This document shows, one piece after another, positions 36,750-46,381 of a DNA stretch of 64,000 nt. Location of the stretch: contig JAJYVF010000020.1 in NCBI GenBank assembly GCA_021792135.1, forward strand, positions 40,305 through 104,304. Direction: 5' to 3'. The notes beneath the pieces are model-generated. The model worked only from the letters and a program-made list of their open reading frames with translations. It was not told where the DNA came from and ran no database searches. Both the position numbers and the translations under genes were made by a program. Source of the stretch: Acidobacteriota bacterium. Its GTDB lineage: Bacteria > Acidobacteriota > Terriglobia > Terriglobales > Acidobacteriaceae. The number at the start of each line of letters is the position of its first letter. The stretch's first letter is position 1.

Positions 36750-37445
36750 CTACTTCCGGCCTCTCTTCAGGTCGTCCATCAGGATGATGGCTTCGGCGAT
36801 CTCGCGCAGCGGCTTTCGTTTCTGGCGGCTCTGCTTCTGGAGAGTGAGGTACGCCGCCTCTTCGTCGATGTTCAGCTCGCGCTGCAGAATGCCCTTGGCC
36901 CGCTCCATGACCTTGCGCGTCTCCAGCTGATCGGCCAACTGCGACTTTTCGTACTCCATGCGAGCCAGCTCCACCTCGGCACCCACCAGATAGCCAATCA
37001 TCGTGATCAGCTTGATCTCGCGGCGGGAATGACTATGCGGTTCGCGATGTTGCATGTTGATGGCTCCGACGAGCTTGCCGCGGCAGAGGATGGGAACGGC
37101 GAGAAAGGCTTCGAAGCGGTCCTCGGGAAGATTCTCAAAGCGCGCAAATCGGGGATCGGTCCAGGCCCTGGCGGGCAGAGCTACGGTTTGTTTGTGCTCC
37201 GCCACCCAGCCGGTGACGCCCTGGCCCATTCCCACGACGAGCCGGTCGACCACGTCTTCGTGGGGATTCTTCGATGCGCGCATCACGAGCCGATCCCTCT
37301 CGAGGACGTAGATGAAACAGGAATCGCAGCGGACCGCGGCGGTGACCATCTGGATGACGCGCTCCAGGACCTCGTGAAAGGGATCGGCAGCGGCCATCCG
37401 GCTACCAATTTCGTGCAGCAGATCGATATCGCTGGTTTCGTCCAT
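36750..37445 (-). CDS. GAF-ANTAR RNA-binding regulator
   Basis: About 231 aa. Residues 5-150 form a GAF sensor domain (DIDLLHEIGSRMAAADPFHE, MGQGVTGWVAEHKQTVALPA, AVPILCRGKLVGAINMQHR). The C-terminal 60 residues are an ANTAR domain (LADQLETRKVMERAKGILQR, EEAAYLTLQKQSRQKRKPLR, EIAEAIILMDDL). ANTAR proteins bind paired hairpins in mRNA leaders and stop transcription termination. ATG 37445 has no ribosome binding site; a TTG at 37466 with an AGGGAG before it is a credible alternative start. Convergent with the response regulator and downstream of motAB on the same strand. Confidence 0.88.
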   Translation of the reverse strand: MDETSDIDLLHEIGSRMAAADPFHEVLERVIQMVTAAVRCDSCFIYVLERDRLVMRASKNPHEDVVDRLVVGMGQGVTGWVAEHKQTVALPARAWTDPRFARFENLPEDRFEAFLAVPILCRGKLVGAINMQHREPHSHSRREIKLITMIGYLVGAEVELARMEYEKSQLADQLETRKVMERAKGILQRELNIDEEAAYLTLQKQSRQKRKPLREIAEAIILMDDLKRGRK

Positions 37446-37658
37446 CGTGTGCAGCGTTTCGTTCAAATCTTCGCTCCCTGGCGGCCAGTCTGGGGTGTCT
37501 CCGGTGGTTGTGGGTGTGTCAGTACTGTGACATAAGGTGCATCTCGTTACAAGACAAGACCCCCGGTGCCCCGGCGGTCTTCGGCGGCCTCGCCGGGCCA
37601 ATGGGCCCGCATTCTTCAACATGGAGCGGCTGTTCCCGCATGGCAGCCGATCCGCGGA

Positions 37659-38582
37659 TCACCTCGGGTGAATTTTCGCCCACAACCTCATGAACATCCC
37701 GGCAGGAGCCTTCCTTGCTGGGAGGGGTGTCGCCGCAGTTATCTGCGGCGGCCGGGAGCCGGCCTTCACACCGGTTCCCGCTGCGCTGCCCGGGTGTGCG
37801 GGGTGGTCGGCACTCGCGGTCTCTGACCGGGCCGCGCCCGGAGCTGGCGGAACCGGCGGGATGTCAGCCGTGAGGTACTGCACGATGAGCGAGATGCGGC
37901 GGTTGGAGGGATCCATGGGGTTCGACGGCACGCGCAGTTTCTGGTCCGCATAGCCGCGCACCTCCGAGACCTGGTCGCGGCGCAGGCCCGCACTCTGCAT
38001 CAGGCGGCGTGCAGCGTTGGCGCGGTCGGTCGAGAGCTCCCAGTTTCCGTAGCCGTTGGAGGAGGCATACGGCTGGGCATCGGTGTGGCCCTCGATGGAG
38101 ATCCGGTTGGGGATTCCATCCAGCTGCCCGGCCAGCATCTCCAGCAGTTCCTTTCCGTGCTGGTTGAGCGTGGCGCTGCCGGTATCGAAGAAGGTGCCGT
38201 CCCTGGCTTCCAGCAGCTCGATGCGCAAGCCCTCGGGCGTGATGGTGATCTGGATCTGGTTCCGGAGCGTGCGCAGATCGTTCATCCGGCGGATCGCTTC
38301 CTCAATCTTCCTTTTGAGATCCGCGATGTTGTTTTCCGTGATCGGCAGATTGTCGCTCGTGCCCGACTGATCGGTGCCGGTCTGCGTCGATTTGCCGCGG
38401 GGGTCGTTGAAATACCCCGCGACCGCCTGGCGTACCTTCTGGCTCGTGTTCATCAGCCAGAGCACGATGAACAGGGACATCAGGGCAGTGACGAAATCGG
38501 CGTAGGCCACCTTCCACGCGCCGCCGTGATGGCCGCTGTGGCTGGCCTTCTTCCTGACGATGACAATCGGTTTGCCGGGCAT
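37659..38582 (-). CDS. motB: flagellar stator protein MotB
   Basis: 307 aa. A single membrane helix carries the proton-binding Asp29 (YADFVTALMSLFIVLWLMN). The plug/linker (AGYFNDPRGKS) and C-terminal OmpA-like peptidoglycan anchor (ISIEGHTDAQPYASSNGYGN, WELSTDRANAARRLM) follow. A Pro/Ala-rich tail of about 60 residues ends it. With MotA it forms the proton-driven stator anchored to the wall. The start is 12 bp after the motA stop, in one operon. No flagellar structural genes lie in the window. Confidence 0.95.
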   Translation of the reverse strand: MPGKPIVIVRKKASHSGHHGGAWKVAYADFVTALMSLFIVLWLMNTSQKVRQAVAGYFNDPRGKSTQTGTDQSGTSDNLPITENNIADLKRKIEEAIRRMNDLRTLRNQIQITITPEGLRIELLEARDGTFFDTGSATLNQHGKELLEMLAGQLDGIPNRISIEGHTDAQPYASSNGYGNWELSTDRANAARRLMQSAGLRRDQVSEVRGYADQKLRVPSNPMDPSNRRISLIVQYLTADIPPVPPAPGAARSETASADHPAHPGSAAGTGVKAGSRPPQITAATPLPARKAPAGMFMRLWAKIHPR

Positions 38583-38593
38583 ATTGTCGTTGC

Positions 38594-39478
38594 CTAGGCC
38601 GCCGGTTCCGCCGCAGCCGGAGCAGCAGGCTGGTTCCGGCAGGCTTCTTCGACCTCCGAAAACGAGGGCCGGACATGCGCCGGGATGGCGCGGCGTCCTA
38701 TCTCGACCGCGACCACCGGCGGCTGCCCGCGAATGAAGGCCAGAATGAGCATGCGCAGGACGTAGAGATAGGCGTGCTCCTCAGCCGTGCTCTTCGCCAT
38801 GTTCTGGCTGACGGGTCCCACCAGCCCGTAGCACAGAAGGATCCCCAGGAATGTGCCCACGAGGGCTGCCGCGACCTTGTGACCGATCTCCTCAGCCGGG
38901 CCTCCAAGCGCGCCCATGGTGATGACCACGCCCAGCACCGCAGCCACGATGCCGAGGCCCGGCAGCGAGTCAGCCATCGTGGAGAGTGCCGTGACCGGCT
39001 CTTCCGCGCTGTGATGCTGGACGTCCATATCCAGCTCCATCATCTGGTCCATGTCGAAGGCTTCGACGCCGCCGGTAATCACCATGCGCAGCGTGTCGCA
39101 GACAAAATCGCGTGCATGGTGATCCTTCAGGAACTCGGGATACGCACTGAGGATCGGGCTTTCCTCCGGCTTCTCCACATCGAGCTCGATGGTCAGCATG
39201 CCTCCGCGGCGCGCCTTCTGCAGCAGTTCGTACATCATGCGCAGCGTCGCCAGGTAGCGCTCCCTGCCGAACCTCGAGGGACGGAAGATTCCGGCGGCGC
39301 CTGCGGCGACCTTCTTCAGGATGCGCAGCGGATTGGCAACCAGGAGCGTGCCCAGGCCCGCGCCGCCGATAATCAACAGTTCCGCGGGCTGCAGCAGGAC
39401 TGCCAGGTGGCCATGCTCCATGAGATATCCGGCGGCGACGGCGCCAAAGACCACGAGAATGCCGATGATTGCAAACAT
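38594..39478 (-). CDS. motA: flagellar motor stator protein MotA
   Basis: 294 aa from ATG 39478, chosen because MotA proteins start directly with the first helix (MFAIIGILVVFGAVAAGYLM). Further features are EHGHLAVLLQPAELLIIGG, the cytoplasmic loop, and the paired helices DSLPGLGIVAAVLGVVITMG (with the conserved Pro) and AALVGTFLGILLCYGLVGPV. It couples proton flow to torque with MotB. A longer frame upstream adds 30 unlikely residues. First gene of motAB. Confidence 0.95.
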   Translation of the reverse strand: MFAIIGILVVFGAVAAGYLMEHGHLAVLLQPAELLIIGGAGLGTLLVANPLRILKKVAAGAAGIFRPSRFGRERYLATLRMMYELLQKARRGGMLTIELDVEKPEESPILSAYPEFLKDHHARDFVCDTLRMVITGGVEAFDMDQMMELDMDVQHHSAEEPVTALSTMADSLPGLGIVAAVLGVVITMGALGGPAEEIGHKVAAALVGTFLGILLCYGLVGPVSQNMAKSTAEEHAYLYVLRMLILAFIRGQPPVVAVEIGRRAIPAHVRPSFSEVEEACRNQPAAPAAAEPAA

Positions 39479-39639
39479 GCCTGCCCGAAGAGCCTCCCGC
39501 ACTGGTTGCGGCGCCATCACGAGGGGGAGCCGAGCCCCGATCGCCGGATGGGCTTCTGCTTCCCTCATCGGCGAAAGTCGTGCGGGCTTCAGTCAGGCAC
39601 AGGGCGGCGAATCGCGCCGGATTCGGGCGGAGGCGCGGC

Positions 39640-42090
39640 TCACTCCGCGCGCAGGGCCTCGGCCGGATCGATATGAGCGACGCGCAGGGCCGGCAAGAGA
39701 CTGGCAGCCGCTGCTACGGCGATGAGCACCACAGGGACGCTGAGAAGTGTCAGCGGATCCCACGGGCTCACGCCATAGAGGGCGCTCTTCATCAGGCGCA
39801 GCACGAAGAAAGAAGCGCCGAGGCCGACGGCGACCCCGGCTGACGCGGCAACCAAGCCGGAGGAAGCAATCCGGCTCATCGCCTGGCCGGCGGTCGAGCC
39901 CAGAGCCATGCGGATGCCGATTTCACGCGCGCGCTGGACCACCAGGTTCGAAACCAGGGCGTAAATGCCCACGGTCGAGAGCAACAGCGCCAGCGCGGCG
40001 AGCGTCCCCAGCAGCATGACTTCCAGCCGCTGGGTTTGTAACTGCTGATTGAGCAAATCCTGCATCGAGTAGAAACCCGCAAACGGCAGGGCGGGATCGA
40101 CGCTGGCCAGAGCCCGCTGCATCTGCCCCGTCAGTCCCGGCACCCGGCCATTCGTCCGCACCACCCACGATGGCTGGGCCCACATATGCGCCAGTGAAAT
40201 GAAGCTCGCCGATACCTGGGTGTACGGCACATAGAATATGGGTTCGACGCCGATCGGCGCATCGCGCCGCACATTTGACTGGTCCAGTGTGTCGGCGACC
40301 ACGCCCACGATCGTGTACACAAGCTTGCCGCTTCGGAAGTGCCTTCCCAGGGGCACCTGCTCGCCGAAGAAATGGCGGCCGAAGGCTGTGTTTACGATGG
40401 CCACGGGCTGGGAGGCCGGAGTATCAGAATCCCGAAACACCCGCCCTGCCAGCAAAGGGATCCGGAGCACGGAAAAGTACTCCGGCGTGGTGTAGGCCAG
40501 GCTGCACGCGTCGACTGTCCCGGTCTCCCTGCCGTCTGCCACCGTAATGGCATCGTTGACGAAGGTTTCGTAGGGCAGGCTCAGCGCCACAGCGGCGCTC
40601 TCCACGCCGGGAATTCGCTGCATCGCAGCCACGCTCTCGCGCAGCAGCGTGCGGAAGGCCGCGGGATCGTGGTAGCGCGCATCGTCCAGCGAGGCCTTCG
40701 CAGCGACGACGTTGTGCGCGTCAAAGCCCCCCGGGAGCGTCTCCAGATGGATGACGGTTCTGATCAGCAGTCCTGCGGCTCCGAGGAGCACTACGGTGAG
40801 GCTGACCTCACAGGCAATGAGCCATTGCCGCAGGCGCCCCGATCCGCCGGTGACCGCGCGGGCTCCCGCAGCGATGGAGCTGCGCAGATCCACCCGGCGC
40901 GTTCCCAGCGCGGGCAGGGCACTGAAAAGGACACTGGTCAGCAACGAGATCGCAGCGGCAAAGGCAAGCACCCGCCCGTCAAGGCTGACCCCTCCGATGG
41001 GCATCATGTCCAGGGGCAGCAGGTGCCGGATGGCGGGCAGGAGCGCCACCGCCAGGCCGAGCCCTGCAGCTCCGCCAAGAGCGGCGAGCAGCAGATTCTC
41101 CACCCAAAGCTGCCGCAGAACTCTGCCCCGCGATGCGCCCAGAGCCAGCCGCATCGCCATCTCCGGTGTGCGTTGCCCGATGCGTACCAGCATCAGCCCG
41201 GCAAGATTGCCGCACGCGATCAGCAGAATGCAGCTCACGGCCAGCATCAGGATTTCCATCGGCGCCCGCGTTGCGCTGGCGGCATACGCCTGAACGGGGC
41301 TGGGGTAATACCACACCCGCTCGTAGCGGAGGTTCGCATTCCGCGGCGGGGGCATGTGTGCGAGCTGCGCGCGCACCTCGTCCCAGCTCGCTCCCGGCTT
41401 CAGCCTCATCAGGATGACACAGTTCTTGCCCGCGCAGCCGCCATGCGGATCGTCCGGCATCAGCGGCGTCCACAGGTCCGCGGGATTGGGCATCTGCGCG
41501 TTCTGAGGCAGGACGCCGACCACCGTATAGGGCGCGCTTTTGAGCAGAATAGCCTTACCCAGAATGAGGCGGTCCTCGTGAAACGCTGTGCGCCACAGCG
41601 AATAGCTCAGAACGGCAGCCCTGCCTGCGCCGGGGCGGTCTTCGTCTTCAGTAAAGCCGCGTCCCAGCACCGGTTCGATGCCCAGCACTTCGAAGTAGTG
41701 CGCTGATACCTTCGCGCTGTGCACATAGCGCACAACCGTACCCCGGGCCGCCTCCGCCTGCAGATTCACGCCCTCCCATCCGCCGAAGCCACCGCTGCTG
41801 ATCGCGGCCATTACCGCGGGCACGTTCTGCCTGACCGCCTCCCAGCGCAGGTTGTCGAAGCTGTCCTCGTCATTGAAGCGTGCCGGATTCTTCATTGACT
41901 CCTCGTGTGCCATCAGCACCGCCAGCCGCCGGGGGTGGGGATACGGCAGATTCCGCAGCACGGAGGCATCGAGCAAACTGAAAACTGCCGTGTTCACGCC
42001 GATGGCCAGCGCCAGGGTGACCACGACGGCCGCCGTGAATCCGGGATTCCGCCGCAGCTGCCGTACCGCGTACTTCAGATCGTCCAGCAT
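39640..42090 (-). CDS. ADOP-type MacB/FtsX-like ABC permease, copy 1
   Basis: 816 aa. ATG 42090 has a strong ribosome binding site (AGGAGAGGG) and yields the ADOP N-terminal motif DDLKYAVRQLRRNPGFTAAV. It has the ADOP layout: two MacB_PCD periplasmic domains and two FtsX permease domains, with about eight to ten helices. FtsX segments include RTPEMAMRLALGASRGRVLR and REIGIRMALGSTAGQAMSRI. The protein ends HIDPAEALRAE. No ATPase gene is adjacent ('orphan'). Such proteins are massively duplicated in Acidobacteria; function is presumed efflux or lipoprotein/peptide handling. It lies 34 bp downstream of copy 2. Confidence 0.92.
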   Translation of the reverse strand: MLDDLKYAVRQLRRNPGFTAAVVVTLALAIGVNTAVFSLLDASVLRNLPYPHPRRLAVLMAHEESMKNPARFNDEDSFDNLRWEAVRQNVPAVMAAISSGGFGGWEGVNLQAEAARGTVVRYVHSAKVSAHYFEVLGIEPVLGRGFTEDEDRPGAGRAAVLSYSLWRTAFHEDRLILGKAILLKSAPYTVVGVLPQNAQMPNPADLWTPLMPDDPHGGCAGKNCVILMRLKPGASWDEVRAQLAHMPPPRNANLRYERVWYYPSPVQAYAASATRAPMEILMLAVSCILLIACGNLAGLMLVRIGQRTPEMAMRLALGASRGRVLRQLWVENLLLAALGGAAGLGLAVALLPAIRHLLPLDMMPIGGVSLDGRVLAFAAAISLLTSVLFSALPALGTRRVDLRSSIAAGARAVTGGSGRLRQWLIACEVSLTVVLLGAAGLLIRTVIHLETLPGGFDAHNVVAAKASLDDARYHDPAAFRTLLRESVAAMQRIPGVESAAVALSLPYETFVNDAITVADGRETGTVDACSLAYTTPEYFSVLRIPLLAGRVFRDSDTPASQPVAIVNTAFGRHFFGEQVPLGRHFRSGKLVYTIVGVVADTLDQSNVRRDAPIGVEPIFYVPYTQVSASFISLAHMWAQPSWVVRTNGRVPGLTGQMQRALASVDPALPFAGFYSMQDLLNQQLQTQRLEVMLLGTLAALALLLSTVGIYALVSNLVVQRAREIGIRMALGSTAGQAMSRIASSGLVAASAGVAVGLGASFFVLRLMKSALYGVSPWDPLTLLSVPVVLIAVAAAASLLPALRVAHIDPAEALRAE

Positions 42091-42124
42091 GCCCTCTCCT
42101 GATGACGAGCCCCGTCCCTGCTTC

Positions 42125-44629
42125 CTACTCCGTGCGCAACGCCTCCATGGGTTCGATCCTGGCCGCTCGGCGGGCGGGCAGGGCGGCCGCGAGTACGGCC
42201 ACCAGCAGGACCAGTAAAGTGACCGGCACGAATACCAGAGGATCCATAGCAGAAACCCCGAACAACTCGCTCCGGAGTGCCCGCGTTGCCAGCAGCGCAA
42301 CCGGCACGGCCACCGCAACACTGATTCCCGCCAGGAGGAGGACATCGCGCAGCACGAGTATTACGACGGTTTTGCGGTCCGCGCCGAGCGCCATGCGCAC
42401 GCCGATCTCGCGGGTCCGCTGTGCTGTGGCGCAGGCGAGGACGCCGTACAGGCCGACGGCAGCCAGAAGAATCGCGAGCACACCAAAGCTCACCGCGAGC
42501 AGCGCGATCATCCGCTGGTCGTTGATGTTCTGGTTGATCTCGTCATCCATTGTGCTCAGGTTATCCAGCACCAGCTTCGAGTCGATGCCGGCGACACTGC
42601 GGCGGATCATGCTCACTGCGGCCGCCGGCGTGCCCCAGGTGCGGACGTAATAGAACATCTCCGGTACGACCGGCTGCTGCGCCACCGGACCGTACAGCGC
42701 GATCCCGACCTTACCCCACAGATTCCGGTGGATGTAGTTGCCGGCCACGCCGACAATCCGGATATCGTACTTCGCCTTGCCGCTGCCCCAGGCCAGCATG
42801 CGGCCTGGGGCCTTCTGCGGGCTGCCGAAAAAGCGATCCGCGAACGCTTCATTCACAATGGCGACCTTCTGGCTGTTCATGTCGTCCTGTTCGGTGAAAT
42901 TCCGGCCGGCGAGCAGCGGAACCTTCAGCGTAGCGAAATATCCGGATGTCACCATCGCGTGTTCCACGTCCATATCCTCACCTTCATGGGGCGTGTAGCC
43001 TGCAATGCTGATGTTTCCGCTGCTGACGTGGTCTGCCAGCTCGGGATCGCTGGTTGCGCCCGCGCTCTCCACTCCGGGCAGCACCGCCAGCGCATCCACG
43101 ATGCGCCGGTTCAGCGGGACCACGGCCCTGGCAGTGTAGCCCACCATCTGCGGATCGACGCCGAAGGCGATCAGATGATCCGTCTCAAAGCCCACATTCA
43201 CGTCGCGCAGTTTCTGCAGCGTGCGAATAAAGAGACCCGCGCAGACCAGCAGCAGCAGGCTCAGCCCCATCTGGGTGCCCACAATCGCGCGGCGGAATCC
43301 GAACCGCCCGCCCATGCTGCCCGCGCTCTGCTGCTTCAGGTTGCTGACGAGGTCGGGCCTCCACAGCTGGAAGGCCGGAGCTACGGTAAAGAGCAGGCTC
43401 ACACCGATGGCGAGGGCGAAGGCAAACGCCAGTAATAGCCCGTTCTGATGCGTTGAAAACGGCGGCTCACCACCGCCTGTGGTCATGCGGCTGATCAGAA
43501 GGCGAATGGCGGCCGGGGCCAGCAGGAGTCCCGCTGCGCCGCCCAGAACGCCGAGAAGCAGCCCTTCTGCGAAGAGCTGCCGCACCACGCGGTCGCGCCG
43601 GGCGCCCAGCGCATACCGCATGGAAACCTCGCGTACCCGCCCTGTGGCGCGCACCAGCACCAGACTGGCCACATTCACCGATGACATCAGCAGCACCAGC
43701 GCGGCCATGGCCATCACCACCAGCAGCGGGCCTTCGAGATCATTGCGCGAATAGGAGAACCCACGTGAGCCGTCGAGCACGCGCAGCCGGCTCCTGGTAA
43801 CAAATCCTGCGGCGAATTTCGGAGAATGGTCGTTCATCAGCGGGACCTCGGCCTGGCGCAGTGCGTGCCAGAGCGGCGCCAGCCCCGCCTGCGCTTCGGC
43901 GCGCGTCTCTCCGGGCTTTAGCCGGCCCAGAATGTTCAGCCAGCGGGAGGTGTGCTGATCCAGTTCGTCCCACTCGGGCGTGATGACCGGCTTCATGGTC
44001 ATGGGCACCCAGAGATCGGCAGGCGACCCCCAGATCGCGCCCTCAAAACCCGGAGAAGCGACGCCGAGTATCTGGAACGGGTGGCCATTGACATCGATCG
44101 TCTGACCCACCACATGCGGGTCTTCCGCCAGATGCGTCTTCCAGTAGTTGAAGCTAAGCACGGCTACGGGATCGCCGTTCTTCACGCGGTCATTCGCCTG
44201 GGTCAGCAGCCGTCCCACGGCGGCCTGGACGCCCAGCGCCTCGAAGTAATTCCCGCTCACCAGCTCCGTATTGCCCAGCTCCGACCGCTGATGCCACATC
44301 ACGCCGGCCTGCGTCTGGTACATGGCAATCAGGCCGTCGAAAACCTGATTCTTATCCCGCAGCCACTGGTACATCGGCCAGGAGAAATAAGCCTCCGGAT
44401 CGCCGCCCTCCATGGAAGTGTGGCCATTCCATACGTCGGCCGGCGTCGCTTCGAGGAGTACCAACTGCTGGGGACTGCGCACCGGCAGGGAACGCAGCAG
44501 CGCCTGATCGAGAAGGGAAAAGATCGCCGTCGTGGCACCGATGCCCAGCGCCAGAGTCGCAACGGCGCTGAGTGTGAACGCCGGCGATTTTCGTAGCTGC
44601 CGAAGCGCGTATCGCAGGTCTGAAAGCAT
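42125..44629 (-). CDS. ADOP-type MacB/FtsX-like ABC permease, copy 2
   Basis: 834 aa, paralogue of the next gene. ATG 44629 has CAGGAG before it and begins LSDLRYALRQLRKSPAFTLS. Segments LALGIGATTAIFSLLDQALL, VREVSMRYALGARRDRVVRQ and REIGVRMALGADRKTVVILV mark the duplicated FtsX permease halves. The C-terminus RIEPMEALRTE matches copy 1's. Upstream gene of the pair and probably co-transcribed. No cognate ATPase here. The two copies have clearly diverged in their periplasmic domains, so the duplication is old. Confidence 0.92.
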   Translation of the reverse strand: MLSDLRYALRQLRKSPAFTLSAVATLALGIGATTAIFSLLDQALLRSLPVRSPQQLVLLEATPADVWNGHTSMEGGDPEAYFSWPMYQWLRDKNQVFDGLIAMYQTQAGVMWHQRSELGNTELVSGNYFEALGVQAAVGRLLTQANDRVKNGDPVAVLSFNYWKTHLAEDPHVVGQTIDVNGHPFQILGVASPGFEGAIWGSPADLWVPMTMKPVITPEWDELDQHTSRWLNILGRLKPGETRAEAQAGLAPLWHALRQAEVPLMNDHSPKFAAGFVTRSRLRVLDGSRGFSYSRNDLEGPLLVVMAMAALVLLMSSVNVASLVLVRATGRVREVSMRYALGARRDRVVRQLFAEGLLLGVLGGAAGLLLAPAAIRLLISRMTTGGGEPPFSTHQNGLLLAFAFALAIGVSLLFTVAPAFQLWRPDLVSNLKQQSAGSMGGRFGFRRAIVGTQMGLSLLLLVCAGLFIRTLQKLRDVNVGFETDHLIAFGVDPQMVGYTARAVVPLNRRIVDALAVLPGVESAGATSDPELADHVSSGNISIAGYTPHEGEDMDVEHAMVTSGYFATLKVPLLAGRNFTEQDDMNSQKVAIVNEAFADRFFGSPQKAPGRMLAWGSGKAKYDIRIVGVAGNYIHRNLWGKVGIALYGPVAQQPVVPEMFYYVRTWGTPAAAVSMIRRSVAGIDSKLVLDNLSTMDDEINQNINDQRMIALLAVSFGVLAILLAAVGLYGVLACATAQRTREIGVRMALGADRKTVVILVLRDVLLLAGISVAVAVPVALLATRALRSELFGVSAMDPLVFVPVTLLVLLVAVLAAALPARRAARIEPMEALRTE

Positions 44630-45338
44630 AGAGACTCCTGGGACAGCCCCGAAACAACAGCGTGGCAGGTGACCTGCCAAAGCGGCCATTTGAAAGAACG
44701 AGAGTTATGCCGGAAGCAGCAAGGTCGAGCTGTCCGGAAACACTGCCACGTGTTCAGAAACGGACAGAAGATTCACCTGAGGGAAGAGCACCCTGGGTTG
44801 GGGGGGTGTTGGTAAGCGATCGATACTGACGGCATTCTTCTGACGCCAATGTTCCCTGATGCCATCGCGCCCTCTGGACTCGGCCCGGAGGTCCAGCGCC
44901 CCGGCGATCCGCGGTCCTGGTGAAAAAGGGAACGCCGAAACCGCACGAAGTCCGCACCAGGCCGACATCGAGAACGATCCTCTGCCCGGATCCCGGGCGC
45001 TCGGCTGATCCGAAGGCGGCTCAGAATGACAGCCCTGTTTGTGCAGGGGTATTCTCCAGCCGGACACGGGGCCGGTTAGTCCGGCCGGACTGACTTGGTG
45101 GTCCCGTGGGAAATGCGGGCTGAACAGCTTGCGGAGTAAGTGGTCGACCGAAACAAAGATCTCCCTCAGCGGCTGAATCCGGGCCCCTTCAAGGAGTCAG
45201 GCTTCTCCGCGAACCGTGAAGCCGCGCCCTTGCAGGAAAGCCAGTCCTTCGCGCCTCGGTGGCGATGCCGGGACTCCGGTGGCCTGGGGACGGGTTTTCC
45301 ACGGGCGTGCTCGGGGAGGGGAGCAGTAGACTCACGGG
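44630..45338. other. 709-bp gene-free region
   Basis: I see no supported gene between the ADOP pair and rnhB. The minus strand carries a TGTCATTCTGAGC-type phrase near 45027-45039, a common dispersed intergenic sequence in Acidobacteria as far as I recall. The rest is unrecognised. A 7-G run is at about 44801. Short open frames here lack ribosome binding sites. Confidence 0.5.
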
Positions 45339-46112
45339 ATGGGGCAGATGCTCGATAGCGGGCCGGATGGGGGACTGATTCCCGGGCGGGGCCGGAAGAA
45401 GGACGAGAAAGTCTCGGCGGCCACACGGAAGATGCGGATGCTGCGCTCGCTGGCCTGCGGGAACAAATACGAGAAGCTGGCGCGGGCTCAGGGCGCGGCG
45501 ATGATTGCCGGCGTGGATGAGGTGGGGCGGGGCGCGCTCTTCGGGCCGGTGGTGGCGGCGGCGGTGATTCTGCCGGTGGATACGCGAATTCGAGGGCTGC
45601 GGGATTCGAAGCAGCTGCCGCGCGAAGACCGGGAGCGGCTGGAGGCGATGGTCAGGGCGCGGGCGATTGCACTGGCGATCGAAGAGGTCGATGCGGAGAC
45701 CATCGACCGGGTGAACATCTATCAGGCTTCGCGGATGGCGATGACGGCGGCGGTGCTGCGGCTGGATCCGCAGCCGGATCATCTGCTGATCGATGCGCTG
45801 CGGCTGGATTTGCCGCATGGGCAGACGAGCATCGTCTATGGGGACTCGCTGAGCATTTCGATTGCGGCGGCTTCGGTGGTGGCGAAGGTGTACCGCGACG
45901 CGCGAATGCGCGAACTGGATGCGGAGTATCCGCAGTACGGACTGGCTTCGCACAAGGGCTATGCGACGCCGGAGCATCGGGAGGCGCTGCGGAAGCATGG
46001 GCCTTCGGCACTGCACCGGAAGAGCTTCGCGCCGGTGGCGCAGGCGGATCTTCCGTGGGAGGACTTTCCCGCCGAGGACGGCCTGGATGCGGCGCTCGCC
46101 GCATCGCTGTAG
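45339..46112 (+). CDS. rnhB: ribonuclease HII
   Basis: 257 aa. RNase HII cleaves RNA in RNA-DNA hybrids and starts ribonucleotide excision repair. The catalytic acids are visible: Asp-Glu in GVDEVGRGALFGPVVAAAV, Asp in HLLIDALRLDL, and Asp in AKVYRDARMRELD. The SHKGYATPEH motif is typical. About 50 residues precede the core, longer than usual. ATG 45339 follows a GGGGAGGGGAGCAG tract; an ATG at 45348 could serve equally. Convergent with thiS, 27 bp apart. Confidence 0.94.
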   Translation: MGQMLDSGPDGGLIPGRGRKKDEKVSAATRKMRMLRSLACGNKYEKLARAQGAAMIAGVDEVGRGALFGPVVAAAVILPVDTRIRGLRDSKQLPREDRERLEAMVRARAIALAIEEVDAETIDRVNIYQASRMAMTAAVLRLDPQPDHLLIDALRLDLPHGQTSIVYGDSLSISIAAASVVAKVYRDARMRELDAEYPQYGLASHKGYATPEHREALRKHGPSALHRKSFAPVAQADLPWEDFPAEDGLDAALAASL

Positions 46113-46139
46113 GCGGTACTTCTCAGAGAAAAGAAAGCG

Positions 46140-46355
46140 TCAGCAGGCTCCGCCGCCGACGAAGTGGACGATCTCCAGCTTGTCGCCTTCGGCGATGGGA
46201 GTGGCGTCCCATGCGGCTCGGGAGACGATGGAGCCATTGTGTTCGACGGCGACGCGGTCCTGCTTGAGGGCGAGGGCGGCGAGGAGGTCCGCGAGGGTGG
46301 CGCCGGTCCGGAGGCTGGGAAAGGCGCGCGGATTGCCGTTGATGAGGAGGTTCAT
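46140..46355 (-). CDS. thiS: ThiS/MoaD-like sulfur carrier protein with two-residue tail
   Basis: 71 aa ubiquitin-like protein: MNLLINGNPRAFPSLRT, LADLLAALALKQDRVAVEHN, IPIAEGDKLEIVHFVGGG-like end. ThiS carries sulfur as a C-terminal thiocarboxylate in thiamine thiazole synthesis, which needs a terminal Gly-Gly. Here the gene reads VGGGAC then TGA, so two residues follow the glycines. It may need trimming, act differently, or reflect a recent mutation. No other thi genes and no TPP riboswitch are visible. It lies 26 bp after a small membrane-protein gene. Confidence 0.85.
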   Translation of the reverse strand: MNLLINGNPRAFPSLRTGATLADLLAALALKQDRVAVEHNGSIVSRAAWDATPIAEGDKLEIVHFVGGGAC

Positions 46356-46381
46356 GCCCTGAATGTAGCAGGGGTGGAAGA

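Noticed and set aside
44705..45067. 120-aa minus frame in the gap before rnhB
   Set aside because: Contains a phrase typical of dispersed intergenic repeats (TGTCATTCTGAGC) and no domain or start signal.
45060..45160. possible tRNA-like fold around GGCCGGTTAGTCCGGCC
   Set aside because: No consistent acceptor stem, anticodon loop or T-loop sequence could be drawn.
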